The notes: generated from the sequence alone by a model not told the origin. DNA of 64,000 nucleotides from Paracamarosporium sp. OC-R06-R3 (GCA_019828545.1 JACVRA010000161.1:62001-126000); one strand, 5' to 3'. Shown: positions 11,824 through 23,807, counted from the stretch's first letter. Made by a program: numbers and translations.

Positions 11824-13290
11824 TTAATGGCTAGGACTAACAACACGCTCGATCGGGCTTGGAGTGCGCCCAGCACCCACTCCCGAAGCCAACAACTCCA
11901 GCCTGCTGGCCTGCACACGATGTTTCTTCATGACATCCACCCACTCCTCTTCCGGTTCTTGTTCTTCGGTGTCATCTTCGCTTTCAACGGCTGCTCTGAG
12001 ATCTTCTTCTAGCAATGCTATCATGATGCTGAAATCGCCTCCTAATCTGCCTAATGAGCCTGCGCAGTATAGGACCTGTGTAAGTAGAGAGTCCCGTGAC
12101 GAGCGATCTTGTACGTTGGGAAGGTACGTGCGTAAAGTATCAAATAACATTTCGACCAAATGAAGAGGAAAGGTTGCGAGAGCGGAGGGTATGGGCTGCA
12201 GTGGGTTTGTAGAATCTAGAGGCTTGACGGCGGGCGCGGCGGGCTCATCTGGGCCTGGGGGTGGCAGGGCTGATGGGAAGATAGACTTGTACATGGATAT
12301 GATGGCGAAGCTCTGCTCGCGGAAGACTTCGAGATACTTCTTCAGATACTTCTCCGTCTGCTGGCCGACTGCCCACCCACCATCTCCTTTTCCGTTCCCA
12401 CTTGCTCGCTTCTCGGTCTCCTGGTCTGCGAGCTCTCGCAAGGGATCCAGAGCTGTCAGCATGGATTCTAAGCATGCGAGGCGACAGACTAGGAAGAGAG
12501 CGCCGAGACTCCCTTCACCACTGCCTATGCTGGTCTGGCGTGTGGACCATGATTCGTCAAGCTCGGGAGCCACGCGTCGGAGCCAGCCGATTGTGCGCAT
12601 GGCGCCTGCGAGCTTGATGCCTTGCGATTGGAGAGACGCAATGAGATTTGTGGTCATAGTCTTCATTTCCTCTTCAGCTTGAGATGATAATGAAGATATC
12701 AGGGACGAGTTCGGGTAGAGCGTCGACAAGCGCTTGATATGCGCGTGCAGGTCCAGAGCCGAAGCATAATTGGCGTTCGTAGCTGCTGTCGCTGCAGCAG
12801 GTTGCGTCGGCGCGGTCGACGACGATATAGCCGAGGAGAGGAGAGTCGGCAGATCCAGCACATCAGACACCCTGTCGATGTTTCTGGCCAGCAACATGGC
12901 TTTTCTCCGTCGGTCTAGGATGGCATTCTCGGAGCTCTTGCTGTATTTCTGCGAGAAACCGTGGGCTGCGTTCTCAAGGCTCGGGAGCTCCCGCTGCACC
13001 GTTCCCGCATCCTGTCCGATTGTGGGGAGAGCATGGCGCAGGTGGGCGAGGTGGTCGGTGGAGGATATTATAGGCTTGTGCGAGCGCTTGGAGAGGGCTT
13101 GGAGGGAGCGCAGGACGGATTGGGAGCTCTGCGAGAGCGATTGCGGCTCCGACGATGTGAGGGCTGCGAGCGGGAGGGTCGTCAGGCGGGCCAGGTAGGC
13201 GTTTGTCGTGGCATCGTTTGGCGGGATCCGCGCCTGGGCGTCCTGCGCGTCAAAGTAGGGGATCAGGAGTTCGTACAGTGGGTCGGCCAT
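11824..13290 (-). CDS. COG8: conserved oligomeric Golgi complex subunit 8 (Dor1-like)
   Basis: Single exon, 488 aa, from the ATG at 13290 (MADPLYELLIPYF). An upstream in-frame extension to 13350 begins with a non-ATG codon and is excluded. The helical N-terminal half (about 20-320) matches the Dor1/COG8 family: a heptad-rich stretch QSVLRSLQALSKRSHKPI, HLRHALPTIG, the NIDRVSDVLDLPTLL segment and a GWLRRVAPELDESW region. COG8 belongs to lobe B of the COG tethering complex and serves retrograde transport within the Golgi. The C-terminal part contains a low-complexity acidic run (EDDTEEQEPEEEW). It is divergently arranged with the UBE2O-type gene, with 174 bp between start codons. Confidence 0.88.
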   Translation of the reverse strand: MADPLYELLIPYFDAQDAQARIPPNDATTNAYLARLTTLPLAALTSSEPQSLSQSSQSVLRSLQALSKRSHKPIISSTDHLAHLRHALPTIGQDAGTVQRELPSLENAAHGFSQKYSKSSENAILDRRRKAMLLARNIDRVSDVLDLPTLLSSAISSSTAPTQPAAATAATNANYASALDLHAHIKRLSTLYPNSSLISSLSSQAEEEMKTMTTNLIASLQSQGIKLAGAMRTIGWLRRVAPELDESWSTRQTSIGSGEGSLGALFLVCRLACLESMLTALDPLRELADQETEKRASGNGKGDGGWAVGQQTEKYLKKYLEVFREQSFAIISMYKSIFPSALPPPGPDEPAAPAVKPLDSTNPLQPIPSALATFPLHLVEMLFDTLRTYLPNVQDRSSRDSLLTQVLYCAGSLGRLGGDFSIMIALLEEDLRAAVESEDDTEEQEPEEEWVDVMKKHRVQASRLELLASGVGAGRTPSPIERVVSPSH

Positions 13291-13464
13291 GTTCCAGGAA
13301 AATCGACCGTCTTCCACATGTCGTGGGGTGCTCGCGGAGGTGTAAAACAACGCCGCAAGCGTTGATGGCGCGTGCGCGGGTTGGCTAAAGCGGGCTATTC
13401 TTCACATGGCACCGCCGCCCGCGCCGCCGAAGTTCCCTAGGCACATAATTTGCCCACCAGATAC
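13291..13464. promoter_or_regulatory. 174-bp bidirectional promoter, COG8 and UBE2O-type gene
   Basis: The two divergent start codons are separated by only 174 bases, which must hold both 5' leaders and the core promoters. The sequence is G/C-rich with no TATA box, as for many fungal housekeeping pairs. Co-regulation is inferred from geometry only. Confidence 0.6.
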
Positions 13465-16400
13465 ATGGCCGACGAGACTTCACCTCAGAACGATAATTCC
13501 ACTGCAGACGCGCCGCCCGACCGCCCCAGCACCGTCGAGCGTTTTCTCGCAAACCTCTTCGCCGACCGCTTCCTATCCGGCAGCCCCACCAGCGACTCGG
13601 CACCTTCACCACCAGCCGGGCCCCAGGTCGCCTTTCTCTCTGCCCAAGCCGCCCTCGCGCCCGACGACGACCTCGGTGGCACTCCTGCCAGCCCAGCCGG
13701 TACAGGAATCCCTCCAGCCCACATGGGCACCCGCCCGGTCGAAGTTGTCTTCTGCGTCGAAGACACGGTGGGCTTGAAAGGCGACAAGCTCAGCGTCGGT
13801 GTCGTCGACCGCTGCTTTGGAGATATCGACAGCCACTCTCCGCGCCCCCAGCGCGACTATGGCGAGGACATCGAGCGCCATGAAGATATATCGGCCGACG
13901 ATTTCGACAAGTTTATGTGGAGCGGCATCCCTCCGAAAGGCACCGTCCTCGTGTCCTGGCAGACAAAGTACAAGACGGAACTGATACCTGAGGCCAGGCT
14001 AGAGCTCCTCGACAGGGCTCTGTATGTTGGCGATGTGGTCAAGCGTTCCTTCAAAGACCCCATGAGCGGCACCGTCATCGGCACAAAGGCAGTGTGCACG
14101 CTCTTCCCCGCGACCATGTTCAACCCCGCTACCCTCATGCAGAGCATTAACGAGGATCACTCGATACGCGTTGTGCCGGCCGAGGAGCTGATCAACGTAC
14201 ATGAATATGTCGAAGGAGCACTGGTCGTTTTCGGTGACTGGGTGGGCCGCATAGACCAAGTCTTTGACGAGGTGGCCATCAAGCTAGCAAACAACTCGGT
14301 GGTCGTGGTGGAAGACCCGGAAGATCTGGAATATGAGGATTTCATGCTAGAACGTCTCAGCGTTGGAGACACCGTCAAGACGAAGAAGGGCAACTTGCGG
14401 AGAGGCCGCTGGAGATATGGTGCCTTTGACCCCAACGTACGCCCTGAAGGAATAGTCGTTGAAACACGAACCGTCTTCATTGATGTACGCTGGCTCACGA
14501 GAAGGATCGGCCCCGGCGTCCCGGATGATCATGAGGAACCTCTTCCTCGCCTTTACACTGACGATATGGAACATCCCAGTTTCCGTGTCTACGATGCAGC
14601 ACGCTCTGCTGACATATCGCTTCCTCTCGCAGCCAACGGCAGCGACCGGTCTTATCAGGTAGCAGAGGTTGCTGTTGGAGATCGCGTTCGTTTCAATGAC
14701 ATTGCAGGTGCAGCCGTCAAATATGATGGCTCAGTAACATTGCCAAATGGTTACCCTCAAGGAAAGGTTAAACGGCAGATGCGCACTGAGACCTTAGGCT
14801 ACGACATGAATGTTTTCCACGTAATGCAAACGCATACGAAAGTCACGGTGCAATGGCAGGATCTCACCATCACCGAAGATCTCAGTCCCTCGTTGATACC
14901 TGATCCTAATGTGGAAGATGACGACGAGGTCTGGCCGGGGGAGGTGATCTGCACCAAGGAGCAGGCCGAAGGCCCTGGCCCCGACGTAGCCTGGACTTTC
15001 AGGCCAGCAAAGGTTGGCATTGTACAAGCTGTCAAATCACACGACCGGATAGCAACTGTTCGATGGTTTGAAAATCCCACAATCCAGTTCCTCGATGACG
15101 ACATAATACCTCCTTCCAGTACTGGAAAGCTCTCCGAGGGCACAGAAGATGTTAGTCTCTACGATATACGCTCAACGCCGAGCTTGACGCGCCGACGTGG
15201 CGACTTTGTGCTTGTGCACCCCGACTCTGTCGACCCTCAACTGTTGCCGAGTGACTTGCATGGGCCTTCGTGGTTCGGAGAGGTCATTGATCTGGGACTA
15301 GATGGCAAGATCACAGTCAGGCTGGGTGCTGCTCATCCGATTGTTGATGTCCGCATCCCGTCCGAGCGAGTCACACTAGCATACAGTAGTGACATGGACG
15401 AGCATCTCCACATGGAAGGCTCAGAAGACGACGATGAGGATGACTCGGATGACGAAGAGAGCGTTTCCGACTTTGACACCGCGTCTTTTAATGAGATGTG
15501 GATCGAATATGAGGGCATGGATGGTGAGCCTATCGAAGGCAATGAAGAGGACTGGTCTACTGAAGAAGAGGAGGACTCTGACGGCGATACGTCCATGCCC
15601 GATCTCGTTCGCTCGGACGATGCTGCAACGTCGAACACCACCCCGGATGCACATTCAGACGCTGACCAGAAATCACCTCCTCTCCTACAAGAACAGAAGA
15701 ATGTGACATCGCGAGTAGTCGCGGACACAAATGCAGCTGTTCAACCACCTTTAGGAGAGGCACCCTCCACCGGACCCGCATCTTTCTTAATACTAGATAC
15801 CCCACCCCCATCCGACCACCATTACCTTAACAAAAATCCAACCTCGTCTTCATCATCCATGCGCCGCATTGTCAAAGAACACAAAATCCTTCGCAATTCA
15901 CTTCCACCGGGCATCTTCGTCCGCACCTGGGAGTCGCGTCTGGACCTTCTTCGCGTCCTCATGATCGGCCCCGAAGACACCCCTTACGAATACGCACCCT
16001 TTATCATCGACTTCCACCTCACATCCGACTACCCACAATACGCGCCCGAAGCCTTCTTCCACAGCTGGACTAACGGCAATGGTCCCGTGAATCCTAATCT
16101 ATACGAGGACGGCAAGATCTGTCTAAGTTTACTAGGCACGTGGCACGCGGATGAGCGTAATGAGAGCTGGAGCCCGGGAAAGAGCACATTACTCCAGGTT
16201 CTTGTGAGCATTATGGGATTGGTGCTAGTCAAAGATCCTTATTATAACGAGGCGGGATATGATGTGCATCGGCAGGCGCAGGAAACGAGGCCGAGCAGCG
16301 CGCTGTACACCGAGCGCTCGTATTTCCGGACGAGAGCATTCATCGTACATGCATTGACTAAGGACGTTGCGCCTTTCGCTGAGGAGCTGAAGTACTTCTA

Positions 16401-16596
16401 CATAGATAAGAGTGAGGGTGCGCCGAGGTTACTTGACAAGGCCATCGAGGCGTCGAAAGCAGTGCTAGAGAGAAGCGCACAAGATGATGGCGAGGAGCGC
16501 GATGGCTTGAGGAGAATCAGTCTCGGTGCTACAGTGATGCTCAAGAGGCAGGTGGAGAAACTGGAGGAGCTGAAGGCGCGGCCTACAGCATCATGA
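13465..16596 (+). CDS. UBE2O-type giant ubiquitin-conjugating enzyme (E2/E3 hybrid)
   Basis: Single exon, 1043 aa, from the ATG at 13465 ([10 protein letters not shown]). Residues 1-650 contain several SH3-like beta modules of the UBE2O type, each with a GD..V or VGD.V signature (for example [28 protein letters not shown]), thought to bind substrates. Residues about 650-750 are a very acidic linker ([13 protein letters not shown]). The UBC fold spans roughly 790-960. Its active-site cysteine is Cys886 in [12 protein letters not shown], preceded by the NPNLYEDG loop. UBE2O proteins work without a separate E3 and in animals remove orphan ribosomal proteins; the same role here is inference. No introns, unusual for this length. 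The acidic linker and both ends are intact. Confidence 0.9.
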   Translation: MADETSPQNDNSTADAPPDRPSTVERFLANLFADRFLSGSPTSDSAPSPPAGPQVAFLSAQAALAPDDDLGGTPASPAGTGIPPAHMGTRPVEVVFCVEDTVGLKGDKLSVGVVDRCFGDIDSHSPRPQRDYGEDIERHEDISADDFDKFMWSGIPPKGTVLVSWQTKYKTELIPEARLELLDRALYVGDVVKRSFKDPMSGTVIGTKAVCTLFPATMFNPATLMQSINEDHSIRVVPAEELINVHEYVEGALVVFGDWVGRIDQVFDEVAIKLANNSVVVVEDPEDLEYEDFMLERLSVGDTVKTKKGNLRRGRWRYGAFDPNVRPEGIVVETRTVFIDVRWLTRRIGPGVPDDHEEPLPRLYTDDMEHPSFRVYDAARSADISLPLAANGSDRSYQVAEVAVGDRVRFNDIAGAAVKYDGSVTLPNGYPQGKVKRQMRTETLGYDMNVFHVMQTHTKVTVQWQDLTITEDLSPSLIPDPNVEDDDEVWPGEVICTKEQAEGPGPDVAWTFRPAKVGIVQAVKSHDRIATVRWFENPTIQFLDDDIIPPSSTGKLSEGTEDVSLYDIRSTPSLTRRRGDFVLVHPDSVDPQLLPSDLHGPSWFGEVIDLGLDGKITVRLGAAHPIVDVRIPSERVTLAYSSDMDEHLHMEGSEDDDEDDSDDEESVSDFDTASFNEMWIEYEGMDGEPIEGNEEDWSTEEEEDSDGDTSMPDLVRSDDAATSNTTPDAHSDADQKSPPLLQEQKNVTSRVVADTNAAVQPPLGEAPSTGPASFLILDTPPPSDHHYLNKNPTSSSSSMRRIVKEHKILRNSLPPGIFVRTWESRLDLLRVLMIGPEDTPYEYAPFIIDFHLTSDYPQYAPEAFFHSWTNGNGPVNPNLYEDGKICLSLLGTWHADERNESWSPGKSTLLQVLVSIMGLVLVKDPYYNEAGYDVHRQAQETRPSSALYTERSYFRTRAFIVHALTKDVAPFAEELKYFYIDKSEGAPRLLDKAIEASKAVLERSAQDDGEERDGLRRISLGATVMLKRQVEKLEELKARPTAS

Positions 16597-17306
16597 TTTA
16601 CGCATCCTTTTGCATCGCGTGGAGTTTGCAGGGCATATACGGCGGAGCACTTCATCTCGTCTCAGTTACGGGTATTGGCGTGTAGAAATATACGCCTTAA
16701 CAAGAGAGGTTTCAGGACCACAGTATAGCATGGTAGCTTGTATGTAATTGCACAACTATACTCAACCATTTCGTTCTCTCTATACTTAATCGTGCACTAG
16801 TACCGTCCTGTTTAAAGGTTACTGTATATCCCTTTACACTCAGGTCATTATTCCTTCTATCTAATTTGATGCCACACTCAGCCATTCCCCAACCATTCCA
16901 TAAACTGTACCCCTTTCCCCTCCTTCAGATTATCCAAATCCTAGACTCAAACCATCAGCGGTCCTCGGCACAACATTGTCTCATCGCAACCTCGGTCTAG
17001 ACTTCCGTCCCTACCATTACGCAACCCAAGCCGCGACCGCCTTGGCAAGGGTCCATAACCATGTGTCCGCGCTACGAACTACACATTTGTGGGGTATCGC
17101 GGCTTGTCGCTGCGCAGACTTTCGGATGCAAGGTGCCGTTGATGTTGAACTGGGCAGATGACGTAGAAGTGAAAGGGCTGTGTGGGAGATATATCAAGAC
17201 GAGTTTGAAGCGTTGTGATGGGTAGTTCGGGCAGAATATCATCTATCGTTTACTTTCTACTTTAGAACCTCACATCATTCAGAGCGTGATATAGTACGGA
17301 CACGCC
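16597..17306. other. intergenic, no gene recognised
   Basis: 710 bases between two plus-strand genes. The first part is 3' UTR-like; the rest should carry the lipocalin-like gene promoter. No motif stands out. Confidence 0.45.
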
Positions 17307-18097
17307 ATGCACTTCCTCACCCTCACCCTCCTCGTAGCCCCAGCCTCAGCGCTATACCTCCCACGCAGCACCGCGTCCCAACCCACGCCCCTCGTCCAAG
17401 AAGCACTCTACGACGGGTCCGTCCACCCCCTTCCTCCCTCCCTACCATCACCCACCAACTAACCCTCCCCCAACCCAGAAAATGCACATACCCCAAGCCC
17501 ACCCCAAACTTCAACCTCACCTCCTACCTAGGCACCTGGTACCAAGTCGCCGGGACGCCGTTCGGGCCCACCGCAGGCGCGCGGTGCGTCACAGCAGAGT
17601 ACTCACTGAATTCGAACGGGACGGTGAAGGTCGTCAACACGGCGGCTGTGGGGGAGCGACGTATTAGTATCGAGGGGGTTGCGGTGCCTGTGGAGAAGGA
17701 GTTTGGCACTGCGGGCGCGTTTAGGGTCGAGTTTCCTGGGACGGGAGCGCAGGGGGAGGACGAGTGTCTGGGGCCGAATTATGTTGTGCAAGGTTAGTTG
17801 GTGGATTCTTTTTTCTCTTTCTTTTTGTGGTTCTGGTTGTGGGGGAGATGGGGACTGATTCAGACAGAGTTTTGCACCGATCATGCTGTTGTTCAAACGC
17901 AGAATTGGACGACGCTATATGTTTTGAGTCGGGTGAGGGAGCCGGAGACGGAGCTTGTGGAGGTAAGTTTTTCCATTTATGGACATAGCTATTTTTGTTG
18001 AGAGAGGTCTGACTGGATGTAGGCTTGGGTGGATCGTGCTGTTGCGCTGGGATCGGATAGGGGGCGGATAGGGAGGTTCAATCAGACTGGATGTTGA
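17307..18097 (+). CDS. secreted lipocalin-like protein
   Basis: Four exons: 17307..17416, 17479..17792, 17868..17962, 18023..18097. Introns of 62, 75 and 60 nt keep a single frame of 197 aa that no single open frame reveals. A signal peptide (MHFLTLTLLVAPASA) is followed by a short linker. The lipocalin hallmark G-x-W lies in SYLGTWYQVAG (Trp57), with a downstream strand pattern CVTAEYSLNSNGTVKVVNTA and a late NWTTLYVLSR strand. This is the calyx fold of the bacterial Blc/apolipoprotein D branch, which binds small hydrophobic ligands. The second acceptor (CAGACAG, ending 17867) was chosen over the one six bases earlier because it gives EFCTDHAVVQTQ, a plausible strand. Lipocalins are sparse in fungi. 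The ligand is unknown. Confidence 0.78.
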
Positions 18098-18265
18098 TGG
18101 TGTGCATGGGGGTTATGTATGGATTAATGTTTTGTGATATTTTCTGGTTTCATGTGTGCTCATATGGTTTCTATGTGTAGGAAAGCGCAAGCAAATGCAT
18201 TGTAAAGCAGTCTTGGGTATCTGGAATATACACATTACATTACTATTCCGTGGGTATCTTCTTTA

Positions 18266-19215
18266 TCATCTGAAAGTAGGTTGCTCTCCGGCCGCCGCAC
18301 CACCCTTCTGCATTTGCGGCGCAGGTGGATGTTGGCCCGGTGGAGGTTGATACGGTCCTGGTTGGAAGCCTTGCGGTGGCATCGCATACACCGGTTGCGG
18401 GTAGCCCTGTGGGTAACCCTGCGGCTGCGGATAACCTTGTGGCGCCGGGTAGAATTGTGGAGGTGCATGTTGATACTGCGGCGGGCCATGAGGGCCCATC
18501 TCATACACGCTCTCGAAGCCTGCATAACGGCCCTTACCGCCAACCAACCACCCAGCACCACCTCTTTGCTTCGCAGCAAACCAGACTGCAACTATGGCGA
18601 GGAGAGATGAAATGGCCACGGGAATGAGCATGAACCGCGTTGCTTTCTATAGCACACGTTAGAACCGTCCAACCCCAAGATACGAAAAGTAATACGCACC
18701 GCAGTCCCACATGCACTCTCCGCCCAGCCCTGCTCCGGGTACAGGTAATTTATGCGGCATACCCACGTCTCCCTCGTGAACTCCTTGCCCGACTTGATAT
18801 TCGCACTACTCTGTTCCGCCTGCAAATTACTCGCCCATGCCAACACGCCCACACTCACCCCAAGCATAACCACGTTCATGCTCACCACGCCCCAGCACCA
18901 TATCCGCTGCCCAGCGCCCCTCGTTCCATCCACCCGCCGCAGCTCCCACATCCCGGCCGCGCTCAGACACGCGAAGATCACGCCGAGCACACTGACGCCG
19001 AGGAAAGCCAGCGTGGGCGCGGGGTCTTCATTGATGGTGAGGTTGATGGTGGGTGTCGAGATGCCTGGCGAACCGTCGCGAAAGTCGCGCGTCGAGTGGG
19101 AGCGGAAGAGGGATCGCGTTACGCGTTCGAGAATTACGATTAGGGCGGAGAAGGGGAGGAGGAGTAGGACGGTAGGCGCGAGCAAAAGGAAGACGCGGAG
19201 GGTGAAGGATGCCAT
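18266..19215 (-). CDS. four-TM membrane protein with Pro/Gly/Tyr/Gln-rich tail
   Basis: Two exons, 19215..18700 and 18646..18266, joined in phase 0 across a 53-nt intron (GTGCGT..CTATAG), giving 298 aa. TM helices lie near residues 5-30, 68-90, 105-127 and 173-193. The loop between helices 3 and 4 has two cysteines (TWVCRINYLYPEQGW and ESACGTA), a layout seen in SUR7/claudin-like and other tetraspan fungal proteins. I cannot assign the family with confidence. The cytosolic tail from about 215 is a low-complexity run built on GYPQ, YPQGYPQP and PPGQHPP units, similar in style to disordered tails that mediate weak multivalent contacts. The gene faces the lipocalin-like gene tail to tail, 168 bp apart. 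Confidence 0.72.
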
Positions 19216-19707
19216 TTTCGAGATGGGTGCAGTCGCGGTGAAGCGCAGCAGGGCGCGTTACGAAAGGAGGGTCGGCGCGAGGCGGGTGCACATAGTGAGG
19301 TTCAGAGAGACGGTGAAGGAGTCATGAGAGGAGGCGACGTGGGAGTGTAATTGGAAGGATTGGAACAGGCTGTGTTGTGCTTGGCAGGGTTGGCAATACT
19401 TACATTTAGCTTGTGAGGCTAGTATGCCTAGGTCGAATATATGACTACGCTCCGAGCCAATATTCCTCTTGCCACATCAGACACGATCGAAATTTACAGG
19501 ATGCTTTTGGGAACTTGATGGCCTTGACGATCCACTATGCGGCTGTCCTACGGCCGTATCCTTGAACAGTCTACTTCATCCGGACGTCCTACACACGACC
19601 GGCCCTTCCTTTGATTCAGTGTGCTTCACACAGAGAAATCTCGTCATATGCACAAGACAGCCCTTGTTCAAAATTCATATCAACAAGTCTATAATCCCCG
19701 TTACCCT
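19216..19707. other. intergenic, no gene recognised
   Basis: 492 bases between the tetraspan gene start and the sedolisin stop, both minus. It is presumed to hold a promoter and a 3' UTR. Confidence 0.45.
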
Positions 19708-21570
19708 CTAGAGTCCCACAGCTTTCAACAGCTTATCGAACCGGGGCGTCCCAAACCCAGTCACAGGGTCCCAGCCCTCAATAGCAGGGAAACCCGTCGT
19801 GTTACATCCAAGCGCACTCCCACTCGTGACGTCTACAAATGCTGCCTTCCCCTTCTTATACAGCCACGGGTTCAGGAAACCCAACGTGGGCTTCCCACGC
19901 GCAATAAGCGCATCGTTCAACAAGGCAAATATACCCGCCGCGGTGGGCGTCGAAGCACTCGTCCCGTCAACACGCCTCAAAGTGCCATTCCAGATGATAG
20001 TGTAGTTGACGCCGTACACAGCAAGATCGGGATACGCCCGGCCAGACTTGTTGTACAAGTCCGAGAACTCGTCGCCGAGCTTGTGGAGGTAGGAATCCAC
20101 GGCCGAGGCCTGCCACGCGGGTCGAGGGAAGTAATTCGAGAAGCCGCCTCCGGTAGAAAACTTGTTGCGTGGGTCATACGCGGCGACTTCGGGGTTGAAG
20201 CCTACGGTTGCGCCTATGGAGGTCACGTAGGGGCAGCTGGAGGGGAAAAGAGGCGTGAATTGGGTGCGACCGTCGACGTTGGATTTGCAGGAGCCGCCAG
20301 GTTGCACGCCGCCTACGCCACCATCACCGCTGCCGAAAATGACGGACACGCCGCGTGCGCTGAGCTGCGCGAATTGGGAGCAGACTACTTTGGCGTACGA
20401 GTATGGGACTGTCTGTTCGTTGTCTTCGTATGAGTTGGAAATTACCTGCGGTACAAAGGGCTGATGCAGGACGTAGTTTACCCACGTGAGGTACGGTTCG
20501 TTGTCTACAGTCGGGTTGTCTGCGTCAGGAGTAAAAGGAGGAGGAGATCCGGCAGTAGACCATGCGAGCAGAGGCGTTGGCCATGAGACACCTAGGATGG
20601 TTTGTACATCGAGTGCGCCTTCGATACCGGTTCCAGCTGCGAGCTGCGCTGGGGTCTCAGGTGTCTGCTGCAAAGAGCCGTTTGCGATGGAGATTTGTTT
20701 GAACGAGTAGGCGCCTGAGATGGCTTCCGGTCGGTAGTTCTTTAGGTAAATGGCCGCGTCTGAACGGTTGTTGAGTTCGCCGAGATAGTTTGCCAGACCG
20801 ATCTGGTTGCGGCCAGGTACTTTAGGCTTATAGTCTACAGTGCCGTAGAGTGTTCTCAGGCACAGCGGTGTCACACCAGCAGTGTCGCAGACCTTATCAA
20901 CGGTGGGCTTGTCACCGTATGAGGCCTGTACTGTGGGAACTTCCGCTTTCCCTGGAACAGACAGGTATGTCTTTGCTTGCGGAACGGTGCGAATGAAAGC
21001 CGTGGTTGGCTGTACGGCTGAGACGTGCTCGTGCAGATGGAGTGGCAGACTCCACTCATGTGTTCGCACAATCCTCGAACCATCCTCGTGTTGGTAAACA
21101 GAATAATTCGTCTGCAGCATCTCTTCAATCTTGGCAATAGGCAGCGTGAAAGACAAGAAATCGCCAGCTGGGCTAGATTCAATGTGCTCTGGCGATACAT
21201 GTTCATGCAGCCATTCACGAACAAGATCCGTCGACTCGTCCGTGGGCTTGACCAGCTCGTTGATTTCATCCAGGCTTAGGTGTTTCCCGTAGCGAGCATG
21301 GTCAGGATCAGAAACTAGGTACGTTAGCTTTGCTTCGTTTCTGATCGAGGTTGTAAACCCACTTTCCCACAGATGCTTCTCAAGGACGTCGAATTGACCT
21401 TGCTTCACACCAATCTGCAGACGAAGCAAATGCTGTCCGGGTGCATCTCCAACGCGTTTGAACTCCGAGGGAACAGCATGGCTCTCTTTTACTACATAGC
21501 GACGACTCAAAAGTGGCTTCGCATAAGACAAGCCCAACAGAGCCGCCGAGAGAATGATTGAGCCTCGCAT
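19708..21570 (-). CDS. secreted sedolisin-type serine carboxyl protease (S53), tripeptidyl-peptidase-like
   Basis: Single exon, 620 aa, ATG at 21570. A signal peptide (MRGSIILSAALLGLSYA) precedes a pro-domain of about 180 residues that should be removed in acid. The S53 catalytic elements are complete and in order: Glu317 and Asp321 in TGIEGALDVQ, the oxyanion Asp416 in GSGDGG, and the nucleophile Ser538 in VDGTSASTP. A C-terminal calcium-site pattern (FVDVTSG, then GWDPVTGFG) closes the domain. The family are acid endo- or tripeptidyl peptidases, usually secreted or vacuolar, that supply peptides from external protein. Several N-glycosylation sequons are present (NRS, NGS, NYT, NGT). Length and motifs are normal. 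Confidence 0.93.
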   Translation of the reverse strand: MRGSIILSAALLGLSYAKPLLSRRYVVKESHAVPSEFKRVGDAPGQHLLRLQIGVKQGQFDVLEKHLWESGFTTSIRNEAKLTYLVSDPDHARYGKHLSLDEINELVKPTDESTDLVREWLHEHVSPEHIESSPAGDFLSFTLPIAKIEEMLQTNYSVYQHEDGSRIVRTHEWSLPLHLHEHVSAVQPTTAFIRTVPQAKTYLSVPGKAEVPTVQASYGDKPTVDKVCDTAGVTPLCLRTLYGTVDYKPKVPGRNQIGLANYLGELNNRSDAAIYLKNYRPEAISGAYSFKQISIANGSLQQTPETPAQLAAGTGIEGALDVQTILGVSWPTPLLAWSTAGSPPPFTPDADNPTVDNEPYLTWVNYVLHQPFVPQVISNSYEDNEQTVPYSYAKVVCSQFAQLSARGVSVIFGSGDGGVGGVQPGGSCKSNVDGRTQFTPLFPSSCPYVTSIGATVGFNPEVAAYDPRNKFSTGGGFSNYFPRPAWQASAVDSYLHKLGDEFSDLYNKSGRAYPDLAVYGVNYTIIWNGTLRRVDGTSASTPTAAGIFALLNDALIARGKPTLGFLNPWLYKKGKAAFVDVTSGSALGCNTTGFPAIEGWDPVTGFGTPRFDKLLKAVGL

Positions 21571-23807
21571 GCTTGATGTTGCCCGTGGCCTCGAGAGTTG
21601 GCGGACACGCAGAGTAGCTTATTGAACGAGCAATTCCCTACGAGAAGACGCGAACCGACGAAGCAAAACCAAGCACTTGGAACCCCAAAGCTTATATGCT
21701 GCAAGCAATTACAGGTGGGGATGTTGTTGATCGTTACGGTGCACGTACCTGGCTGACGGTGCATCTAGCCCATGTTAGGAAGCTGAATTAATCTATCATC
21801 ATGGAACTAGACCAGGAAAGTCAGGTGCGCAACGGTGACTTGCAAGCGAACCTTGTTGAAGAGGTAAAGAGGCGATATACAAATGTCGCATGGGAAATTA
21901 CGGTCGTGATGGCGTAAGTGATAACTCGTCTGGCGGGGTGGCGTGCTAGTCAGATAGGTAACGAAGTACCTATACTGCTTCTGACGGAGTGCCGTATCTA
22001 TTTGCGAGCGGATTCTTCAATCGTCGTGATTGAGGGATGGAACGCACATTGAAGAAACTCAGGTGCGGTGGGGTACATTTGACAAATCGGGATTAGAAAA
22101 TATTCGTAGCCGCAGCGTCGAGGTTTCTGTACGGTATCGCGGGACAATTACCTCTAACTCCGTTCTGAGTATCTCTCTCCGTCCTGGAGCGAACGTCATT
22201 AAGAGGCTTTATTCGTACATTTCCCTGGTAATCCATTGGTAGAACTATTAAAGAAACTTGATCAAATTTCATTCACAGTAAATATATACCTGAGGAATAC
22301 GGCGAACAGCGAACTTACCGAATGTAATTCGTGCCAGCACCGTTCGCAGCGACCTTATCGACAAACTGGAACGGGTCCCTGGTCATAAGCATATTCAATG
22401 GGTTGAATAGTTAGTTCGAGCTTCTAAGTTTCTTGTTACGTCGAGACTTGCATCGTTACCCCGCCTCACAACTTAGCGAGAAAGGCCGTTGCCTCAAAAT
22501 TATATATTTCATCTTTTGAGGAGACGTCTAAACTTGAGCTCTTGAATGTAGAATTCGAAGTTCCTAAACTCAGTGTGTGCATGGCTTCAATGGATGCCAT
22601 AGCGTTCCAAATGGTTGAGGAGCTTCGTGCTTCCCACGATTTGTATTATGCCATAATATCTTAGAGAGAGGTAAGGAAGAAGATGCGGAAGGATATTCTT
22701 GGAAGGAAACTTGTGTTCATCTTTCCTCCCTGCACCATCTCGTTTCTTGCATGCGTGGGCCGCTGAGATGGCCGTTGATCGCATCGGACCTTGAAGAGCT
22801 CTCCCAGCCCCAATGCGATCTGTTTATGTCAAAGACATACACATGAAATTCCTATCTGGTACACTTGCATCAATTCGCATTGGGCTTTCTAGAAGCTTAG
22901 GTCCCTGAATTGCCTCTCATGTTCTACGAGCAAGTCTCTGCCTTTGTTGTACCAATGTAGTCTGATGCCTGGACTTCAAGTCTGGAATTATGATTAAATC
23001 TACTTCAGTCGAGGCATTAGTTCACTGGCACTATCTGTGGAGCACTACGAGGGAATCCCTTGAGTATATGTAGAATATGCGGGACAGCACGAAACGCCAT
23101 TGAGCTACAGAGTCCTGTCGTCTTCGACCAAGTCCAAACTAAATAAATATAAGTAAAAGAAAATAACACATAAATTACCATGTGTGCTAAAAGAGTTGAC
23201 GCTGACACTCTACGACTAGTGGCTGGTCGTGTATGGATTTCTTCCCTGCAGAAACAAGAGGAAGTGGTAGAAATTTGAAGGTCTGCATTCAGAATTGATG
23301 AGCAGCACAATATCACGGACTACGTCATTCTTTGAGTCAAGACCTGCATGTCTAGCCGCTCCTGACACGGGCTGCTTGTCGATCGATTTTATACCCACGC
23401 ACGTACAGCGCTAACGGACACTTAAGACCCACAATCGGTTATGTCTTCTTTTAATAACAATGGATGTGGCAGTGCATTACCTTAGTTCTAATGACTTGGG
23501 TTACTATAAGAGTAGCCAGAGCTAGTAGCCGGTAGATGAAGATCTGCAATTGTAGGAGCGTGGACTCGTCGGACCCACACTGCCGCTGCATTATCGCTTC
23601 TGTTTATGCATTCCAAGACTATGGAAGGATGCTATTCTCTTGAACATCGTGCTACATGACAAACTGACTGGGCTGATATAGAAAATGTCGTTGCAATACG
23701 ATGCTAGCTAAAACACACAATATATACAAAAGTCCAAACGGATATACAACTGAAAAGAAACCCCATTACTCGTAAACCATCAGCAACCATCAAACCCCCA
23801 GTCTTCC
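21571..23807. other. 2.2-kb gene-free, moderately AT-rich stretch
   Basis: The stretch runs from the sedolisin start to the Asp-box protein stop. Only short frames exist on both strands and none resembles a domain. No terminal repeats or transposase remnants were found by eye. Composition from about 22200 to 23750 is more AT-rich than the flanking genes. It could be a decayed element or simply long UTRs and spacer. Confidence 0.45.

Noticed and set aside
19621..20433. 270-codon plus-strand open frame
   Set aside because: Antisense to the sedolisin gene with intact catalytic motifs; Arg/Val-rich with no recognisable domain.
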